A stretch of DNA of 64,000 nucleotides from Entoloma clypeatum (Eukaryota; Basidiomycota; Agaricomycetes; Agaricales; Entolomataceae). Below are positions 35,164-48,627 of this stretch, in pieces. Each line of letters begins with the position of its first letter. Positions within the stretch are counted from its first letter, which is position 1. The position numbers were made by a program, and so were the translations under genes. Below the pieces are notes generated by a model. The model saw only the letters and a program-made list of their open reading frames with translations. It was not told the DNA's origin and searched no databases. Location: assembly GCA_963565915.1 (NCBI GenBank), contig OY751489.1, positions 3,410,001 through 3,474,000 on the forward strand. The letters are read 5' to 3'.

Positions 35164-38100
35164 CTAGGTACTGAATGTCATGATACTCTCCCGAACCCTT
35201 AGCTTGACGCTTCGATCACCAAGCCACTCAAAGCGGACCCACTCCATAACTCCCTGGACACCCATGTTCCCTATGCGGATTTGATCATAAAACAAAAGGA
35301 TAAAAAACAAGTTGCCAGAACTCACCATCGCTCCCAACATTGAAGTTTAAGGTTTTGAATGGTTCAGATCCCCCGTGGCCCTGACGGGGTGGCGCCCCGG
35401 GATAAAAGAAGCTCACGAAGCTTGAGCCCACTTTCCAGACAAGGACCACACTTTCCTCCAAGGAGAGCGTGACCAAGCGTCTGCCGTCGGGTGAGAAACT
35501 ACATGCGGAGATTGTCTTCTGGTGGCCTTCAAGGACATAAAGTCGAACGGCCGTCTTGACGTCGTACATTATGACAGCACCTTCGCTGGTTCCTACCGCC
35601 AGACGCTGCGTGGTCATATGAAAGTCTACGCTGGGAAATCTAACAATACATGATTCCAGATGAGCATTCTCCACAGGCGAAAAAACTCACGTCTTCACAA
35701 CATATCCAATGATCTCAGTCGCTGTATCGAGGACTGCTTCACGATGTGTTGTGTTAGTGGGGTCGATAGATTTTACTACCGCCTCCATCAACTTCGGAAT
35801 GTTAGGTTGCAGGACCAATGGACGCTTTACAAGGTCGAAAGAACTGCTCATTCATAAAGGACTATTACTGGTTCTATAATGCGCACCTTTCGGATGAGGT
35901 ATGCCACAATTTGCAAAACGGATTTCCGGTGCTCAAGACTTGGCGGATTGAGGATATCGAGTCCCAGAGTTGTCATAAACAAACCCGTATGGCTCGACGC
36001 AATTTGCAAAACCGCAAGCCGCGCTTGCAACCCAATATTTTGAAGATTGATAGAATCCTTGCGAGAAGTGGTCGCTAGGGTAAAAAGAGATCGCAGAATT
36101 TCGATAGCGTCGATATAGTGTTGCCAAACATGAAAGCCTTTGGAGCACAGATCAACAGCCAGGACTCTGTAAGTCGATTTTTCGTCGTGGAGATGAAGTG
36201 CTATCGATTTTGAGATATCTGTCAAGGTACTGTCACAATTGGTAAGACTTTCGACAGCTCAGCAGTCCTTGGCCGTGTACCTGGTCTGGATTAAACTGTA
36301 TTTTTCGGCTGCGAGATATCCACACAGAAACAACGCAAGCGCAGCACGCGTTGATTCGCGCTCTGCCGTGGGTTGCAGGCAAGGGACTGGAATGCTCGGC
36401 TCAGCATGGAATGTTCATGGCGTTTTGCAACTCACGATAATGTTGCCAATGCTCGACTATGCCAAGTGAATCTTCATCCGAAAGACAGGCAATGGTGTAA
36501 TCGAAAAGCGTCCGAGCGGCCCGACTTACTTCGACTGGTATGATTGATGTCCAGAACTGTCGACAAGGTAGAGAAGATAAAGAACGCACTTGATCCGTCA
36601 AACCACCGCCGAGCAAGGTAAACCAGGCTGGGTGGCTTATACCGCGGGCCAACACGATCTGCCAACGATGTCGCATAGAAAACCATGACATTATTCGCTC
36701 CTTCCATACACTCTGGAGAATGTTCAGATGAGAAGAGGATAACCACGTAAAGTATCGCTTACCTTCGAAAAGACTGAGTGCATTCAGAATGACGGTTATC
36801 GACAAGGCGCGTGCGGCTGAGGCTTCGGCCGACCGACACCAAGGATCGCGAACGTTATTTCCCTGATACAAAGTGACTGCACTACAACTTGCTTCTCGAT
36901 GAGCAAAAAATTCAAGCCGACAGTACAAGGCAGTTACCTGACTAGGCCTATTGACACTCGCGGAAGTGAAACACCGAGTTTTTCGAAACATATTGCGTCA
37001 ATATCGCTATTCAAACCAGGCGTCAACAGCCCCGACAAGACGCAGCGGAGCCTGTCCAAAGTCAGAAGAATGGTGCGGGTCTGGTTGCGATTGGTGCTTA
37101 TGGCTTTCGAAATCTCTGTTGACTCTGCGGTGAAACGCTCTAGGTCAAGTACGAGGGTGGATGCTATTGGCAAGAAAAATGAACCGCAGATCACCATGAG
37201 AAATAACATACCTGTGTCGGGACCAAGCAATCCCGGGATCCTTTTCAATACAATATCAGGCAAACATGCATAGCCATCAAGAGACCTGCACCAGAATTCA
37301 GAAACGTTCACTGAGCAAATGATCTGCATACAAATCCGTCCAACCTCCTGAATCTAGCAGCTCGTTCGCTTTTTCCAGACTCATTGACCGCCAAAACTCG
37401 CGTGTTTGCACATCCCACAGTCGAGCACGACGGTCTGCATAGATGAGCAATAGGTTGTGCCCGCTGATGCAAATTCTACAAAGCGGTGCAGCCGACCCAG
37501 GAATGATGTACAAGCTATCTCGCCATTTCAGGGAGTGCTTTCCTGGGAAACAGGGAAACTGATACCCACAATTGGAAATCATCAATGACAATTACAGCGA
37601 TAGTCCCATCTTCCGATACACAAAGTACACATCCCGCCAGGGGCTCGTCTTGTGTATCTTGGACGGCAATGATGCTTCTGACAGGGGTGATGAAGACTGT
37701 CCATCGAGCACATAACTTGAGGTCGCTACGACGGCCCAAGGCATCAGATCAGAGTTGTTCAGCCTGGAATCGGAACTTACTGTATGGACCAGAACGCAAC
37801 CGAACCATCGTCAGCTCCACCAACAACGAATCTCTCCTTTGTCCGAGCGTTTTGCACTACGTGCAACCCTGTCACGGAACCATTTAAGGGTATCGGAGGT
37901 TCGTCCCGTGGCGGTCGGAGCTTGTCTGGCTTCCTGAGCATTTGCATTAATGATAACCGTCGAAGACAGCCATCACCTTGGGAGAACCTCAATTGAGTTA
38001 TCGCGAAACTGCAGCGGCATTGCGTACCATAGCCCCCGATAACAATGTCGGATTCTAACGGCAGTAGTGAAGTCACTTGAGGATTTTTGACTGGATCTCG

Positions 38101-40320
38101 TCGTTTGTGATTCGCTTGCCAAAGTGCTCGTGATATTTCAGCATCTTCATAACAAGTCAGTTTAGGACCTCCATATTCGAAAGTGGAAGTGGTCAAAATC
38201 TGTGATCCAAAGCCAATGTCTGCGGCATCGTACTGGTCCAAGGCAATCGTTTGAAGAAGCTGTGGTCTGAGAAGTTTGTTCAGCAGTATTCAATTACACA
38301 TGTCGTTAGATGTACCTCACTGGTGTTGAGGTCGTTGAATTTACTGTGTCTCCGTTGCTATTGATCTGTTCCATAGCAGAGACCGCGAAACGTTCAGCAC
38401 GGTCCTATTTACATGAGTTAGTAACTGGTAATAAGACAGCATGACCGAATTATACCCGAGATAGCACCGCGTATGATGAATTATCAAGCCATGGAACATC
38501 TTGAATTCCTTGTAATGTTTGAATGTATAAAATGCGGAGGACGCCAAGGCGGTATTCAAAGACCTGTTCGAGCCTCATGGGATCATGGTCGTCACAGGAA
38601 ATGGTCGCAGAACACACCGTCAACTCCTGTTGTGACCAGACAACGGCCAGCATTTTGCCCGTCATATTATGTGCCCGAAAGCCAGACGGTAATCCCCCGG
38701 GAAGGATTTCGCCGAGGTCCCTCTCTCCATCGAGTGCCACCTTCCCATGTTCCTTCCTGCTGTCTCCCAGAGGAATTTTCTCCGCAGATCGTGATTTCGT
38801 GGCTTTGAACGGGTTGGCTCGAGGGAGCGAGGATAGATGGGTTGCGGGCGCGGGTGCGTTCTGCGACTGCTCCTCCGTTTGTTCGGGCACACGGGGTGAA
38901 AAATGCACGCCTCGAATCACAAACCGGCCTACGGCAGTAACGGCGAAGAAAGTGGTCACCTCTAGAGAGACCATGTCAGAGATGTCGCGAAGGGATTCTG
39001 TGACGACGCACGATCCGAGTCCTGATGCAAGCCGACAGCTTGAGGCACACCGTCATATGACCATTGCCCAATTTTCAGAAGAGTCACATCATATGGTGCG
39101 AAATGTTCAGTTATGTGGAGTTCAAACAAAGCTAATCTGGCTTTCTCGCTATTGTCTTCCGAGTCCAAGGGACCAAGTGATGGATAGTTGGGATCGATCG
39201 CAGCGGATGCAAGTAGTATTGTGGACTAGTATGTCATAGATACATGTCAAGCATACCGACTGAAAAGATAGTACCTCTCGCACCTCTCCGATATGGTACT
39301 TTTCGAGACAATTCCAAGACCAGAGAGCATGAGATGACACCCTGTCTGTCATACCGGTCGGAGGTCGCAAAACTGTTTCTCCCTCCTGCATAGTTGCAAG
39401 GCAAGTTCCATCCTGTGATGAGAAAATGGAAACATCCCTAGAACTTCCGCATAAGTATTTAAAATGAATAGGAGTGATATTATGCCAGCTGACCCCATTT
39501 CTTGAAGGACCGCGATCAGATTATCTTCGTCGAGAAGGCAAATGCTGGTGACCGCCCCCCGTGGACCCGAGCGAGAAGGGATGATGTGGCACCATAAGTC
39601 AAAAGTATAAGGGGTCTCCGGAGAAATCGAGCCCACAGGGAATGATGCAGAAGAAGGAGAAGGAGACCGAAAGCCGGAAGATTGGGCGGCCGACAACAAC
39701 GATCTTGGGACGGTTTTGCGTTTGACGGTCGGTACAGCCAGGGCTGAGGGAGTCGGGGACAGTTCTCGAGACGGTGCTCTATCCGTTGCATCGTCTGAAG
39801 CACTTTGCATCTCTTTACCTTCCCTTGGATAACGACCTTTCAACATTTCCTTCAGCTTCTCAGGTTCATCTTCGAAGTCCACGTAATTCTTTGGTGCTTC
39901 AACCTGCTCTGTATTGATACCAGAAACAACTCTCGGTCGTGGAGTAACGTTGAATGGTAAGGGCGATGTTATGGAGGAGGATGAAGTACGAGATGGTGCT
40001 TGTGACTGACGAGAAGGATGGGACGGAGTGCTGGGCTGCGAAGGTGGTATTGGAGATCCTCCAGGTGTCTGCCTTTGATGCGGAGCAAATAGCCAGACTG
40101 TCCCGTCCTGCGATCCTACCACGATGCCGCCTCGCGAGGAATCATCTGGTTCTTCCAGGGAGGGGTTTGAGAGAGAGCCCCAATATTTGATTGTGCGCGG
40201 CTGAGTCTGGGAAAAGCTACCATTCAGAACTTGAAAATCAAGTCCATCGTCGTCGACCTGTTCCGAGAGATGCGCGAAAGTGAAAGGGACAAGCAGCGAA
40301 GATGATGACAGCTTCATCAT
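35164..40320 (-). CDS. Large WD40-repeat protein, WDR7/rabconnectin-3 beta type
   Basis: Minus strand from ATG 40320 (MMKLSSSSLLVPFTFAHLSE) to TAG at 35166-35164, with many introns. The N-terminal exon carries WD-like blocks (GGIVVGSQDGTVWLFAPHQR) and a long Ser/Pro-rich insert. Later come VTGLHVVQNARTKERFVVGG, LLLIYADRRARLWDVQTREF with WRSMSLEKANELL, and the C-terminal propeller: LAVGTSEGAVIMYDVKT, FSPDGRRLVTLSLEES, then after an intron MEWVRFEWLGDRSVKLRVRE. This last stretch is the typical WDR7 end. Animal WDR7 pairs with DMXL proteins to regulate V-ATPase assembly; fungi keep a homologous large WD40 protein. Most internal exon borders were not fixed. The transposon cluster starts about 60 bp upstream of the ATG. 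Confidence 0.8.
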
Positions 40321-41719
40321 GACATCGTGTTCAACTTCAGCGACTTGGGCTTGTTTGGCAGCGACGCCACGGTTACGGTACAGCTGTTTCGGAAAACCAT
40401 GTCCACGTGTGTTTGAGTGATCGAAAAATACTCAAAAATGCTTGAAAATGAGAAAAATAAAAACAATTCCCCTGCTGAAGCCTGCTGACTTCCGAGTGCT
40501 TTTAAATGCAAGATATGTTCGAAAGTTGATGTTGGCATAAGGTTGGACGATTTGGAGCCGTTCCGGGAGACAACAGGGTGCAGGAATGACAATGGCAGCC
40601 TTGGTGAATGTCCCCACAATCTCTGACTGTCTGAAAGCTCAGTGCATCATAGAATAGCATGAATCGACCTTCATACTCAGTTAAGGGTGGAACGGCGCCT
40701 TTTCCATTGCAAGGATCCAATGAAGACCGGACTTGGAGGTCAATACCGAGTCTGCACAGCTGAATACATCCACACTGCCGACGTCCTGGAGACTAGGCTG
40801 TTAACAAGAGCACTCGGCGGTCCATCTCCATCTCCTGACTGACAACATGAGGGGAGGTGCTCGGTAATGTGTTACACTTGTGATGATATTCCATAATTTC
40901 CATTCTTCCTACATTTGATATGTATGCTACAAGCCTTCGAAGGTATAACTACCATAATTTAAGCCAGAGTCAGAGGGTGTACCTTCTGGGTCTCGCCATC
41001 TCGGATTGGGCTTGTGGAGGTCAGGTGTTTCATCTGGGGGCCTGTTATCGAAAGTATATGAGGGAATGAAGGGCACCGATGCAGTACAGTGGGGAGGCGC
41101 AATGCAGTGTTATTTAAAGCTCCGACGTCGGAGTCCCGTCCACTAAGACGGACATGAGTTTTGGCAAGATTTACCACAGCATGAAGGAGCCACAATGGCC
41201 TTAAGTTTATATGGAGAGATTGAATGAGACTGACATTCTACATGTATTCTACAGAGCATATCTTTGAATAAGTGTTGAGATGTCGGTGAACTCATGACCT
41301 CTGGTGTGAGTTTGGATACTTCTGGTCCGAATTTTTGGATTCTGCCTTGTAGAATACAAATAAAACACGTAAAAAATGCGTGGTGCACATGTAATTTGCT
41401 GTTGGATGGTCAAGGAATGCCTGGGCCAGATACCCTCGAATCCGAGGGCGAACGAGTGATTACATAATGTAATCAACGCGTTCGTGACTCTTCATGCTAC
41501 TTTACAATTAAGTTATTCATCAAGATATATTAGAATTAACAATCACTTTATTGTCCTGGGTTATTCGGACTCATCTCAAGTGTCAGGGCATTGTTGGAGG
41601 GCTAACGAGTGTTGAGGATTAGTCGAAGAGCAAGAGGTACAAGGATTTGCCACTTTGAAATGGGAAATGTCATTATGTAATCTCACACATTTCTAATCGA
41701 CATTGCGCATCCCCAAGTA

Positions 41720-43103
41720 CAGACCTTTCTGAAAATCATGTCCACGTGTTTTTGAGTGAACCAAAAATGTTTGAAAATAATGAAAAATGAGAAAAATATG
41801 AAAAATCCTTGCCCTGTGTCTATATGTTGTATGCTGCATGGTATACCGCAAAATCAGTGCCAATATGAAGCAGCGTGCCCTCCAGCTTCTCCAGGAAGGA
41901 TGGGAGCTTGAAGAAATCACAGCTGCACTCGGGGTTTCATCAAAAAGCATCCACCATTGGTCCAGTAACTACGACAAACATGGGCACGCTGATCCACCCT
42001 CATTCCTGTGGGGACGACGCCGTCTACTGAACGTTCAGGCTATTGCTGGCCTTCGCGATCTTATTGAAGAAATGCCCAAGTTATTCCTCAATGAAATTGG
42101 GAATGGTTGTCTCTATTGTGATGTTGTATTTGAGTGCATCAAAAATAAAAGAAATACGAAAATTTGTTGGGCACATATGAGGGATTCTGAGGGCTGCTGA
42201 GACACCTGCATCCCATTGAAATATAAGAACTAGGTGACAGGGATGTACAAAGGAGACTATGGAAAATAGGTCAAGAAAAAGTGATGGTGAAGGCCTCATC
42301 GGTCGGAGGACAGGAAGGCCGTAGTTTCCCACTTTCATACCTCTGGATCCGTTGCAGGGCATGGTTTGGTTGTTTTGCGGAGTGCTGAGTGCTGAATGCT
42401 GGGAAGGGGCATCAGGAGGAGCAAATAAGCCTGGTGACTTGGAGTGACTTGGAGTGTGCTGGTTTGCCACCGCTTCTCACCTCATGAATGTCTTCCAACA
42501 ATAGAAAAGCCTCACAAGGACAACGGGGATCTGGAAGGGGCCCTATAACCGTTCGCGAAGCTGTCGCCGTCAGAAAGCAGGCCATGTCAAGTGCCCGGTT
42601 GAGACTTGGCTGAAGATTGCAGAAGCCAGAGCCTGAGCACTGAGCTCTGAGATAGGGCGGTCGAGTGAGTGACTGATAAGATGTGTTTGTTGCAGCATAC
42701 GACGAGGCCCTTCAAGTTGTATGTGGGGGGTGAACTTGAGAAGTGATTAGGTTCGGGCGCCACACACCTCTTAGGTTACCAGCTGCACATCCGCATTGTT
42801 GTTTCCCTTCTCCAAAGTATTCAAGTGCTTCCATGGCCTCTATTTTGTGGTGCTGCCTGCTGAGACTTGAGGATCATTGATACCATCGTGTTGAGGGCTC
42901 GTCCAACTTTTGCCCCAAAAACTTTGTGCCAGTGCCTTGAAGAGACTAACGGCCGATCTTATTGTTGTATTTGGTGGTCATAGAGGCTTGTACAAGGCGA
43001 TGACGAGCCCCTCAGGATTTTTCTCATTTTTCTCATTTTTCAACATTTTTCAGTATTTTCCATTCCACCAAATACATGTGGACATGATTTTCGGAAACAT
43101 CTG
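41720..43103 (+). mobile_element. Inner Tc1/mariner-like element with TA duplications
   Basis: Starts TA-CAGACCTTTCTGAAAATC at 41718 and ends with the inverse (..GATTTTCGGAAACATCTG-TA, 43105). Subterminal tracts rich in aaaatgagaaaa stand on the left (41770-41810) and tttttctcatttt on the right (43015-43060). The 1384-bp size is right for a Tc1 element, but only the N-terminal part of a transposase is left. Confidence 0.65.
41838..42200 (+). pseudogene. Truncated Tc1-like transposase (helix-turn-helix part only)
   Basis: The 120-codon frame holds a paired HTH: ISANMKQRALQLLQEGWELE, then EITAALGVSSKSIHHW, with PKLFLNEIGNG after it. This is the DNA-binding half of the fungal Tc1/mariner transposases. 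The D, D and E of the catalytic domain are missing, because the frame closes at 42200 and no DDE blocks follow. A dead remnant. Confidence 0.65.
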
Positions 43104-43851
43104 TAATTTCCCTGCTTGCAAATGTCGTAGGCTCCAACCTGCGAACTCATCTCGGCAGAACTCGAGGTGACTCTGAACTCAATTCTGGTGACCTTCCCCC
43201 TCTGTCCCCAACTCCATCAAAAGGACAATCAGTCCCCATCTCCAATGGAGAGCCGTGACATGTTTTATTCCTTGCTGTTGATTCTGGCAGAAGTTCGAGA
43301 ATCTGAGTCGGCTTTCTGTCACTGCAGTGTCGTGTTACCCTTTCTGCTGTTCGAGAATCATCGATAGGCTTCCGTTTCACTGTTTATACTTACCGTTCAC
43401 AATGTCGAGGCTGGTTTCAACCTCTGTGGGTAATTTAGAGGTAGTGGTGGGTTTCTGAATGAATTGACTGGCAATTCAAATGTCTGACATCTGCGTTCTC
43501 CTGATGAACGAGCTTCTCACAATAGAGAAAGTATCACTACAGGTTCCTAACTGAGTATGAAGGTCGATTCATGCTATTCTATGATGCACTGAGCTTTCAG
43601 ACAGTCAGAGATTGTGGGGACATTCACCAAGGCTGCCATTGTCATTCCTGCACCCTGTTGTCTCCCAGAATGGCTCCAAATCGTCCAACCCCATGCCAAC
43701 ATCAACTTTCAAACATATCTTGCATTTAAAAGCACTCGGAAGTCAGCAGGCTTCAGCAGGGGAATTGTTTTTATTTTTCTCATTTTCAAGCATTTTTGAA
43801 TATTTTTCAATCACTCAAACACACATGGACATGGTTTTCCGAAAACATTGG

Positions 43852-45220
43852 TCATATACTACCCAAGATTCAAGGACTTTCCATCGCTCAAGAAATGGTG
43901 CAGAGGGCACCATATTTTCTTTACTATGGATACATCACCCCAGGTTATTGTGGACGACATCACAGCAATATGTTGGCATGACTGAGTCCCAGCGCCAGTG
44001 CACCCATCTTCATCTCGGCCATCGTGTCGAGAACTTACTCAATCCGGTGCTATGAGCTTGATAGCACGTCTGTAATGAATGCAGGCATTGGGAAGAGTAT
44101 ATACACAGCGGGATCCTCTTGCTATTGGATAGATGGTCACCCAGATAACTTCCATTAGATTTAAGATCCGGAACTGGCCACCGACCTATTTACCTAGCAC
44201 CAGGCATTTATCTTCCAAGCTCCTTGATCTACGACTGATATTCTGCATACATTGTGAGCTTCGACTGCCCTATTCCCAAGAACGCACAGCGGATTTACTC
44301 ATGAATATTTGCAATTTGTCTGGACTGATATCATTTCTTATAGTTGTACTTGGTGGGGGTCTTACTATCTCCTTCCCTATGGCATTTGCAAACCTCGGAA
44401 CCCAGCACTTCGTTCTCCAGGTGCGTACTCTGCCGACTGACCCTGGAATCTTGATGAGCGAGAAAAGTTGATTTCGACGTGCACCTGACTATCCTCACTT
44501 CAGAGATAAGCTCATATAGCACCATTTCTCTCTCTAAATATGCTGAATTTTATGATCATTGTCATTTATCCACCTTGTATACTACGATCTAGTATTGAAG
44601 CCAATGAAAGGGCAGAAGAGGACGGCAATTTAGCTTTATCAGTCATTTATTACCAAATTTGGGAGTGTCACTGATGCCTGCACAGCCCATCCGAAGTCAG
44701 GGCAGAGCATAGTACAAGACAGAAGAAAGTCGACATACCACGACATTATTGCATGAGCCGTGCACGATTTTCGAAAGTATAGAAGATTGGCATGAGGGAA
44801 AGAAGTGGGCGAAGAAAACCAATGTTTGATTCATACAGAATACAGCATCAGCAAAGTAGCCCCAGGGCTGGTAGCAAGCCATAGCACTCTGTAGTGACTT
44901 CACTGGCAGGCATAGCAATGTAGCACCAAAGCATTGTAACATCATAGTACCATAGCATTGTAGTCTAGAAACCTGGCAGCACCATAGCATTGTAGTATAG
45001 AAACCTGGCAGCACCATAGCATTGTAGTCTTATAGCCTGGTGTAGTACTCAATATTTTACCACAAGGGGTGTTTTTTTTTTTTTTTTCATTCCTACAAAA
45101 TAAGTACTCTCAGCTGATAAAAGTCAAATTATAATGCAAAAGTGTGCATCAAATATCATGCTAGGCTAGGCTAAAAATGTACAAAAAATGGAGTTTCGTG
45201 AGTCATCCCTCTCGCCACCA
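43852..45220. other. Unassigned repeat-flank sequence
   Basis: About 1.4 kb between the Tc1-like cluster and the LTR retrotransposon. A 112-codon frame (44133-44471) has a hydrophobic stretch, but I recognise nothing. A 32-bp tandem repeat and a run of 16 T (45072-45087) are present. Confidence 0.4.
44937..45033. repeat. 32-bp tandem repeat, three copies
   Basis: Unit cctggcagcaccatagcatt followed by gtagtctagaaa; the first copy is partial and diverged. The copies are near-identical, with tag/tat differences. Confidence 0.75.
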
Positions 45221-45696
45221 TGTTACATTCCGATCAGCTCCAACGATTTCTGACCAATTCTGACACCTCCGACATTTTGACTAATACTTATTATGCATAC
45301 TTACTGTTATGAATCTCGTTACTACATACATTACTTACATCCAACCATTTTACTTATGTTAAGCATCTCCGACGCCACTCATTATCCGACTCCGACAAAG
45401 CCACACGTCCTCCGACATAGTATTTAAACTTATGTAGAATCATGTATTAGCTTCAGTTTGAATATCAACTTAGATTCAACATCATACCTCCCATCCTCTT
45501 TCCGACTCTTAACTTGAGTCCGACCTCCAACCCTCCGATCCTCCAAACCTCCAAAATAAGGACACCGACATATTAGCGAGGGCGCAACACACAAGTTGAA
45601 GCCAAGTCCTTGCCCCTATGTTGCATGCGCTCCAACCCTCTGACCCTCCGACGCGTCCAACATAGCTCCGATGTTTTTGTCGATCAGTTCTTAACA
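45221..45696 (+). repeat. 5' LTR
   Basis: 476 bp, TG..CA ends with the inverted hexamer TGTTA/TAACA. Nearly identical to the 3' LTR over its full length; differences are scattered, mostly C/T or G/A. It is rich in ctccgac-type words. Confidence 0.9.
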
Positions 45697-45742
45697 GTAT
45701 ATTCAAACTGCCACTCGCTTATCCGTATTTCAAATTCCAGTT

Positions 45743-46748
45743 ATGGCAGCCCGCAACACTCAGAACTCCTGCGCAGCAGCAGCTGCAGCGGAAGCATCAA
45801 ACCTGCAGGACACCAGGGCAACATTTCTACATATGTTCCAAGATTTTCCCACAGAAGAATCTGCACCCAAACCCGAACCCCACATCTCCGACACCTCATC
45901 TCCGAACACCTCAGACACAAGGACCTCTGATTCCTGAAGAATCCTGTTCTTTTGAATCTCTGACCTCTCCTTTTGACGATAACAATCCTTTCTGTCACGA
46001 GCAAACTCCAAACCTCGCCGAAGCAATTATGCTTATGACGCAGGAGCTCCGACGTAGAGAGACTCCGAAGACTCTGAAAACAAAGTCGAAGGAACCTGAC
46101 ACTTTTGACGGTTCTGACTCTCGGAAACTCACCAATTTCCTCACACAATGCACCCTGTATTTCTGAAATAACCCTGCTTTTGACGATGATGATAACAAAG
46201 TCAGTTTTGCTCTATCGTACCTCTGAGGAACAGTGCTCGAATGGTTTGAGCCCACCCTCTTGGGAGAGTCAGATGATGACACTGTCTGGTTGGACGATTG
46301 GTCTGCCTTTGTGCACATCCTCTGATCCAAATTTGGACATATCGATCGGACCGGAGAAGCAGAGGATAGTCTGGATCACCTTCGGATGTGCGACAATCAG
46401 AAGATCCTACATTACAACATGGACTTCAAACATCTTTCTGCTCGCACGCAGTGGGATGATGGCCCGCTCCGATATCGGTACTACACCAGTTTAGCGGAAC
46501 ATATCAAAGATGTTTTAGGGACCTACCCCAAACCTAAGACTCTGGCCAAGTTGAAGATAATGGCCCATAACATCGATGCTCACTACTGGAAATGTCAATG
46601 CGAGAAATCTCGCTCCTCTGACAAATTTACTCCAAAATCCAACAAATCCAACAAGAAACAGACCCCCACTTCATCATCTTCCAACAACTCTTCATCGTCT
46701 AAACCCAACTCGCAACAACAACAAAAATTGTTCACTCTCGCAATCTGA
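45743..46748 (+). pseudogene. gag remnant of the LTR retrotransposon
   Basis: Begins MAARNTQNSCAAAAAAEASN. After frame changes it continues with capsid-like text (EPDTFDGSDSRKLTNFLTQC, VLEWFEPTLLGESDDDTVWL, KTLAKLKIMAHNIDAHYWKC). In-frame TGA codons interrupt it at positions where the family has Arg. No CCHC zinc knuckle remains; the sequence runs from a Ser/Asn/Gln-rich linker straight into the start of RT, so the knuckle and protease are deleted. Confidence 0.7.
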
Positions 46749-47149
46749 ACTTGGATCTCTCTGAGACTTCATCAATGAGCATCTCAATATCAGTTTCATC
46801 AAACCTTCTAGTTCACCTCACGGCGCTCTGATCCTCTTCGTCTGAAAGAAAGATGGATCACTCCAACTCTGCCTCGACTACCGAGGCCTGAACAAAATCA
46901 CAAAGAAGGACCAATACCCACTTCCTCTCATCTCTGACCCCGGCTAGTGTTTGACGGTTTGGTTTGGTTCAGTTTTTTGCCCCAAAAACGGGTGGACCGA
47001 GACTGGACCGGTCTTTCAATCACTCAGAAATACAATAGACTGAGACTGAACCAAGGGGAACAGGTCTCGGCATGTCATTTTGCTTGGACCAGACCGGTCC
47101 AAACTGGTCTAGACCGGTTGTAACTACGGTAATACACTAATAATTTAAA

Positions 47150-47720
47150 AACATGTGTTGGGCGCGAGACAACGCTGTTGGACACAAGTGGGGAGCGTTG
47201 GGCGCAAGAAGGTGCCGTCGGGCGTTAGAGAGGGCCGTTGCGCATGACTTGTGGCAGTTGGGTATGAGGGGTGGCCGTTGCGCATGCGAGGGGGACCTTG
47301 GGCGCAAAGGGCGGCTGTTTGGCATGATGGGCAGCTGTTTGGCATGAAGGGAGGGCGCTGGGCATTAAAGGGTGCTGTTGGGCACAAGAGGAGCCGTTGG
47401 GCGCGCAGGGAGGCCATTGGGCAGTAGAGGGGGCCGTTGGGCATGATGGACGGCCATTGGATGCGCGAAGGGTCCATTGGGCATGAAAGGAGGCTGTTGG
47501 GTGCGCAGGGAGGCCGTTGGGCGTTAGAGGGGGCCGTTGGGTGCTAGTAGGGGCTGTTGGGCATGCGAGGGGGCCATTGGGCATGAAGGGGCGGCATTGG
47601 GTGTGAAGAGAGGCTGTTGGGTGTGAAGAGAGGCTGTTGGGTGCGAAGAGAGGCCATTGGGCATTAAAGGGGGCCCTTGGGCATGAGGGGCAGCTGTTGG
47701 GCAGTGGTGGTGGCCATTGG
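47150..47720. repeat. Left subterminal 20-bp degenerate tandem array
   Basis: About 28 units of roughly 20 bp with consensus like ttgggcatgaagggggccgt, e.g. gaagagaggctgttgggtgt repeated at about 47608-47650. Short open frames across it are repeat translations, not genes. Confidence 0.75.
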
Positions 47721-48627
47721 GCGGAAGTGGAGCCAGGTGGAGTGGAGGTGGGGGAATAAAAAGTGTGTGGGAAGATTTTGCTCGAGGTCGGATTTATGGT
47801 TCAACTTTTGGCAATTGCCGAGAGCCCTTGGCATGAATGCTGAGCGATTTGTGTTGTTGAAAATTGCGCTGTCGATGCCCAATCCGTGGCACTGGAAGTC
47901 CTAAAAATAGTTCTAAACCTATGTAGAGATACTTAGAAGCTAATAGTAAGTATTTAAACAATTAGATACATGAGATATGTATGGTAGAAAGTCTGTACTG
48001 CAAAATGATACACAAAACACACTGTAAATCATGATAAACAGTGCATCATGAGTTCCCTCAAACACAAAAACCAGTATTTTCCTGCTTCCTCCTTTCCACA
48101 ACCACTTTAAACTACCTGTAATATATATATGCTATTGAATCATTGTATGTGAACCTATTGAGACCCTTCAAATAAAATTAAAGGACTTCATAAGGTGAAT
48201 ATGGGCAAAGATAGGTCGAAAATTTCACCAAATTTTTTTTATTTCAGGATTGGATTCTCCTCATTCAGGGGACCTCCCAGCACCTTCATTTTTCAAATTT
48301 GGTTCATTCATTAGGGAGATATAACACTTTTACTGAAATATGTACATTTGATTATCCCTATCTGATCTGGACTTCTAAAATTTATATAAGGTGTTTCAGA
48401 AGGTGAATACATATCCCATGTATAGTTCTATTATCTCAACCTATTATTAGACTATGAGGAAGGGGCCGTGCGCGCCTGCGTGATGCATTCTGCACCTTGT
48501 TTACTATTATTTGGTGGGAGCGCCACATCGCTATATCATAAAGTCTGTGGCGAAATTTCACAAAATAAATACATAGAAAGTGACATATGATGCTATTATA
48601 CTTAATTGATATCATGCACAAAGTGTA

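Larger units (their letters stand above)
40381..43851. mobile_element. Nested Tc1/mariner-like elements with long outer inverted repeats
   Basis: A stretch of about 297 bp at 40387-40683 recurs inverted at 43548-43845 with few differences. Both arms end outward in ttcggaaaaccatgtcca-type sequence, the left one preceded by TA-CAG. Between them lies a second element (41720-43103) whose termini are a related version. The arms contain a 100-codon open frame reading MWGHSPRLPLSFLHP in each copy, which I take as repeat sequence and not a gene. The set is best read as insertions of one Tc1-like family into each other. Confidence 0.65.

Noticed and set aside
40317..40619. 100-codon frame repeated at 43612-44055
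   Set aside because: Exists twice only because it lies in the inverted arms of the transposon nest; low-complexity Phe/Ser stretch, no transposase or other motif.
45072..45087. Run of 16 T as a possible poly(A) tail of a LINE or retrocopy
   Set aside because: No target duplication or coding body found next to it; could be a simple homopolymer.
46945..46960. Exact 8-bp target duplication of the palindromic element
   Set aside because: The bases left (accccggc) and right (ctgccagc) agree at only four of eight positions, so I did not claim a duplication or a firm hAT assignment.
47137..47584. Frames of 62-119 codons rich in Pro/Ala/Cys
   Set aside because: They are translations of the 20-bp tandem array (NAQRPP-type repeats) and not genes.
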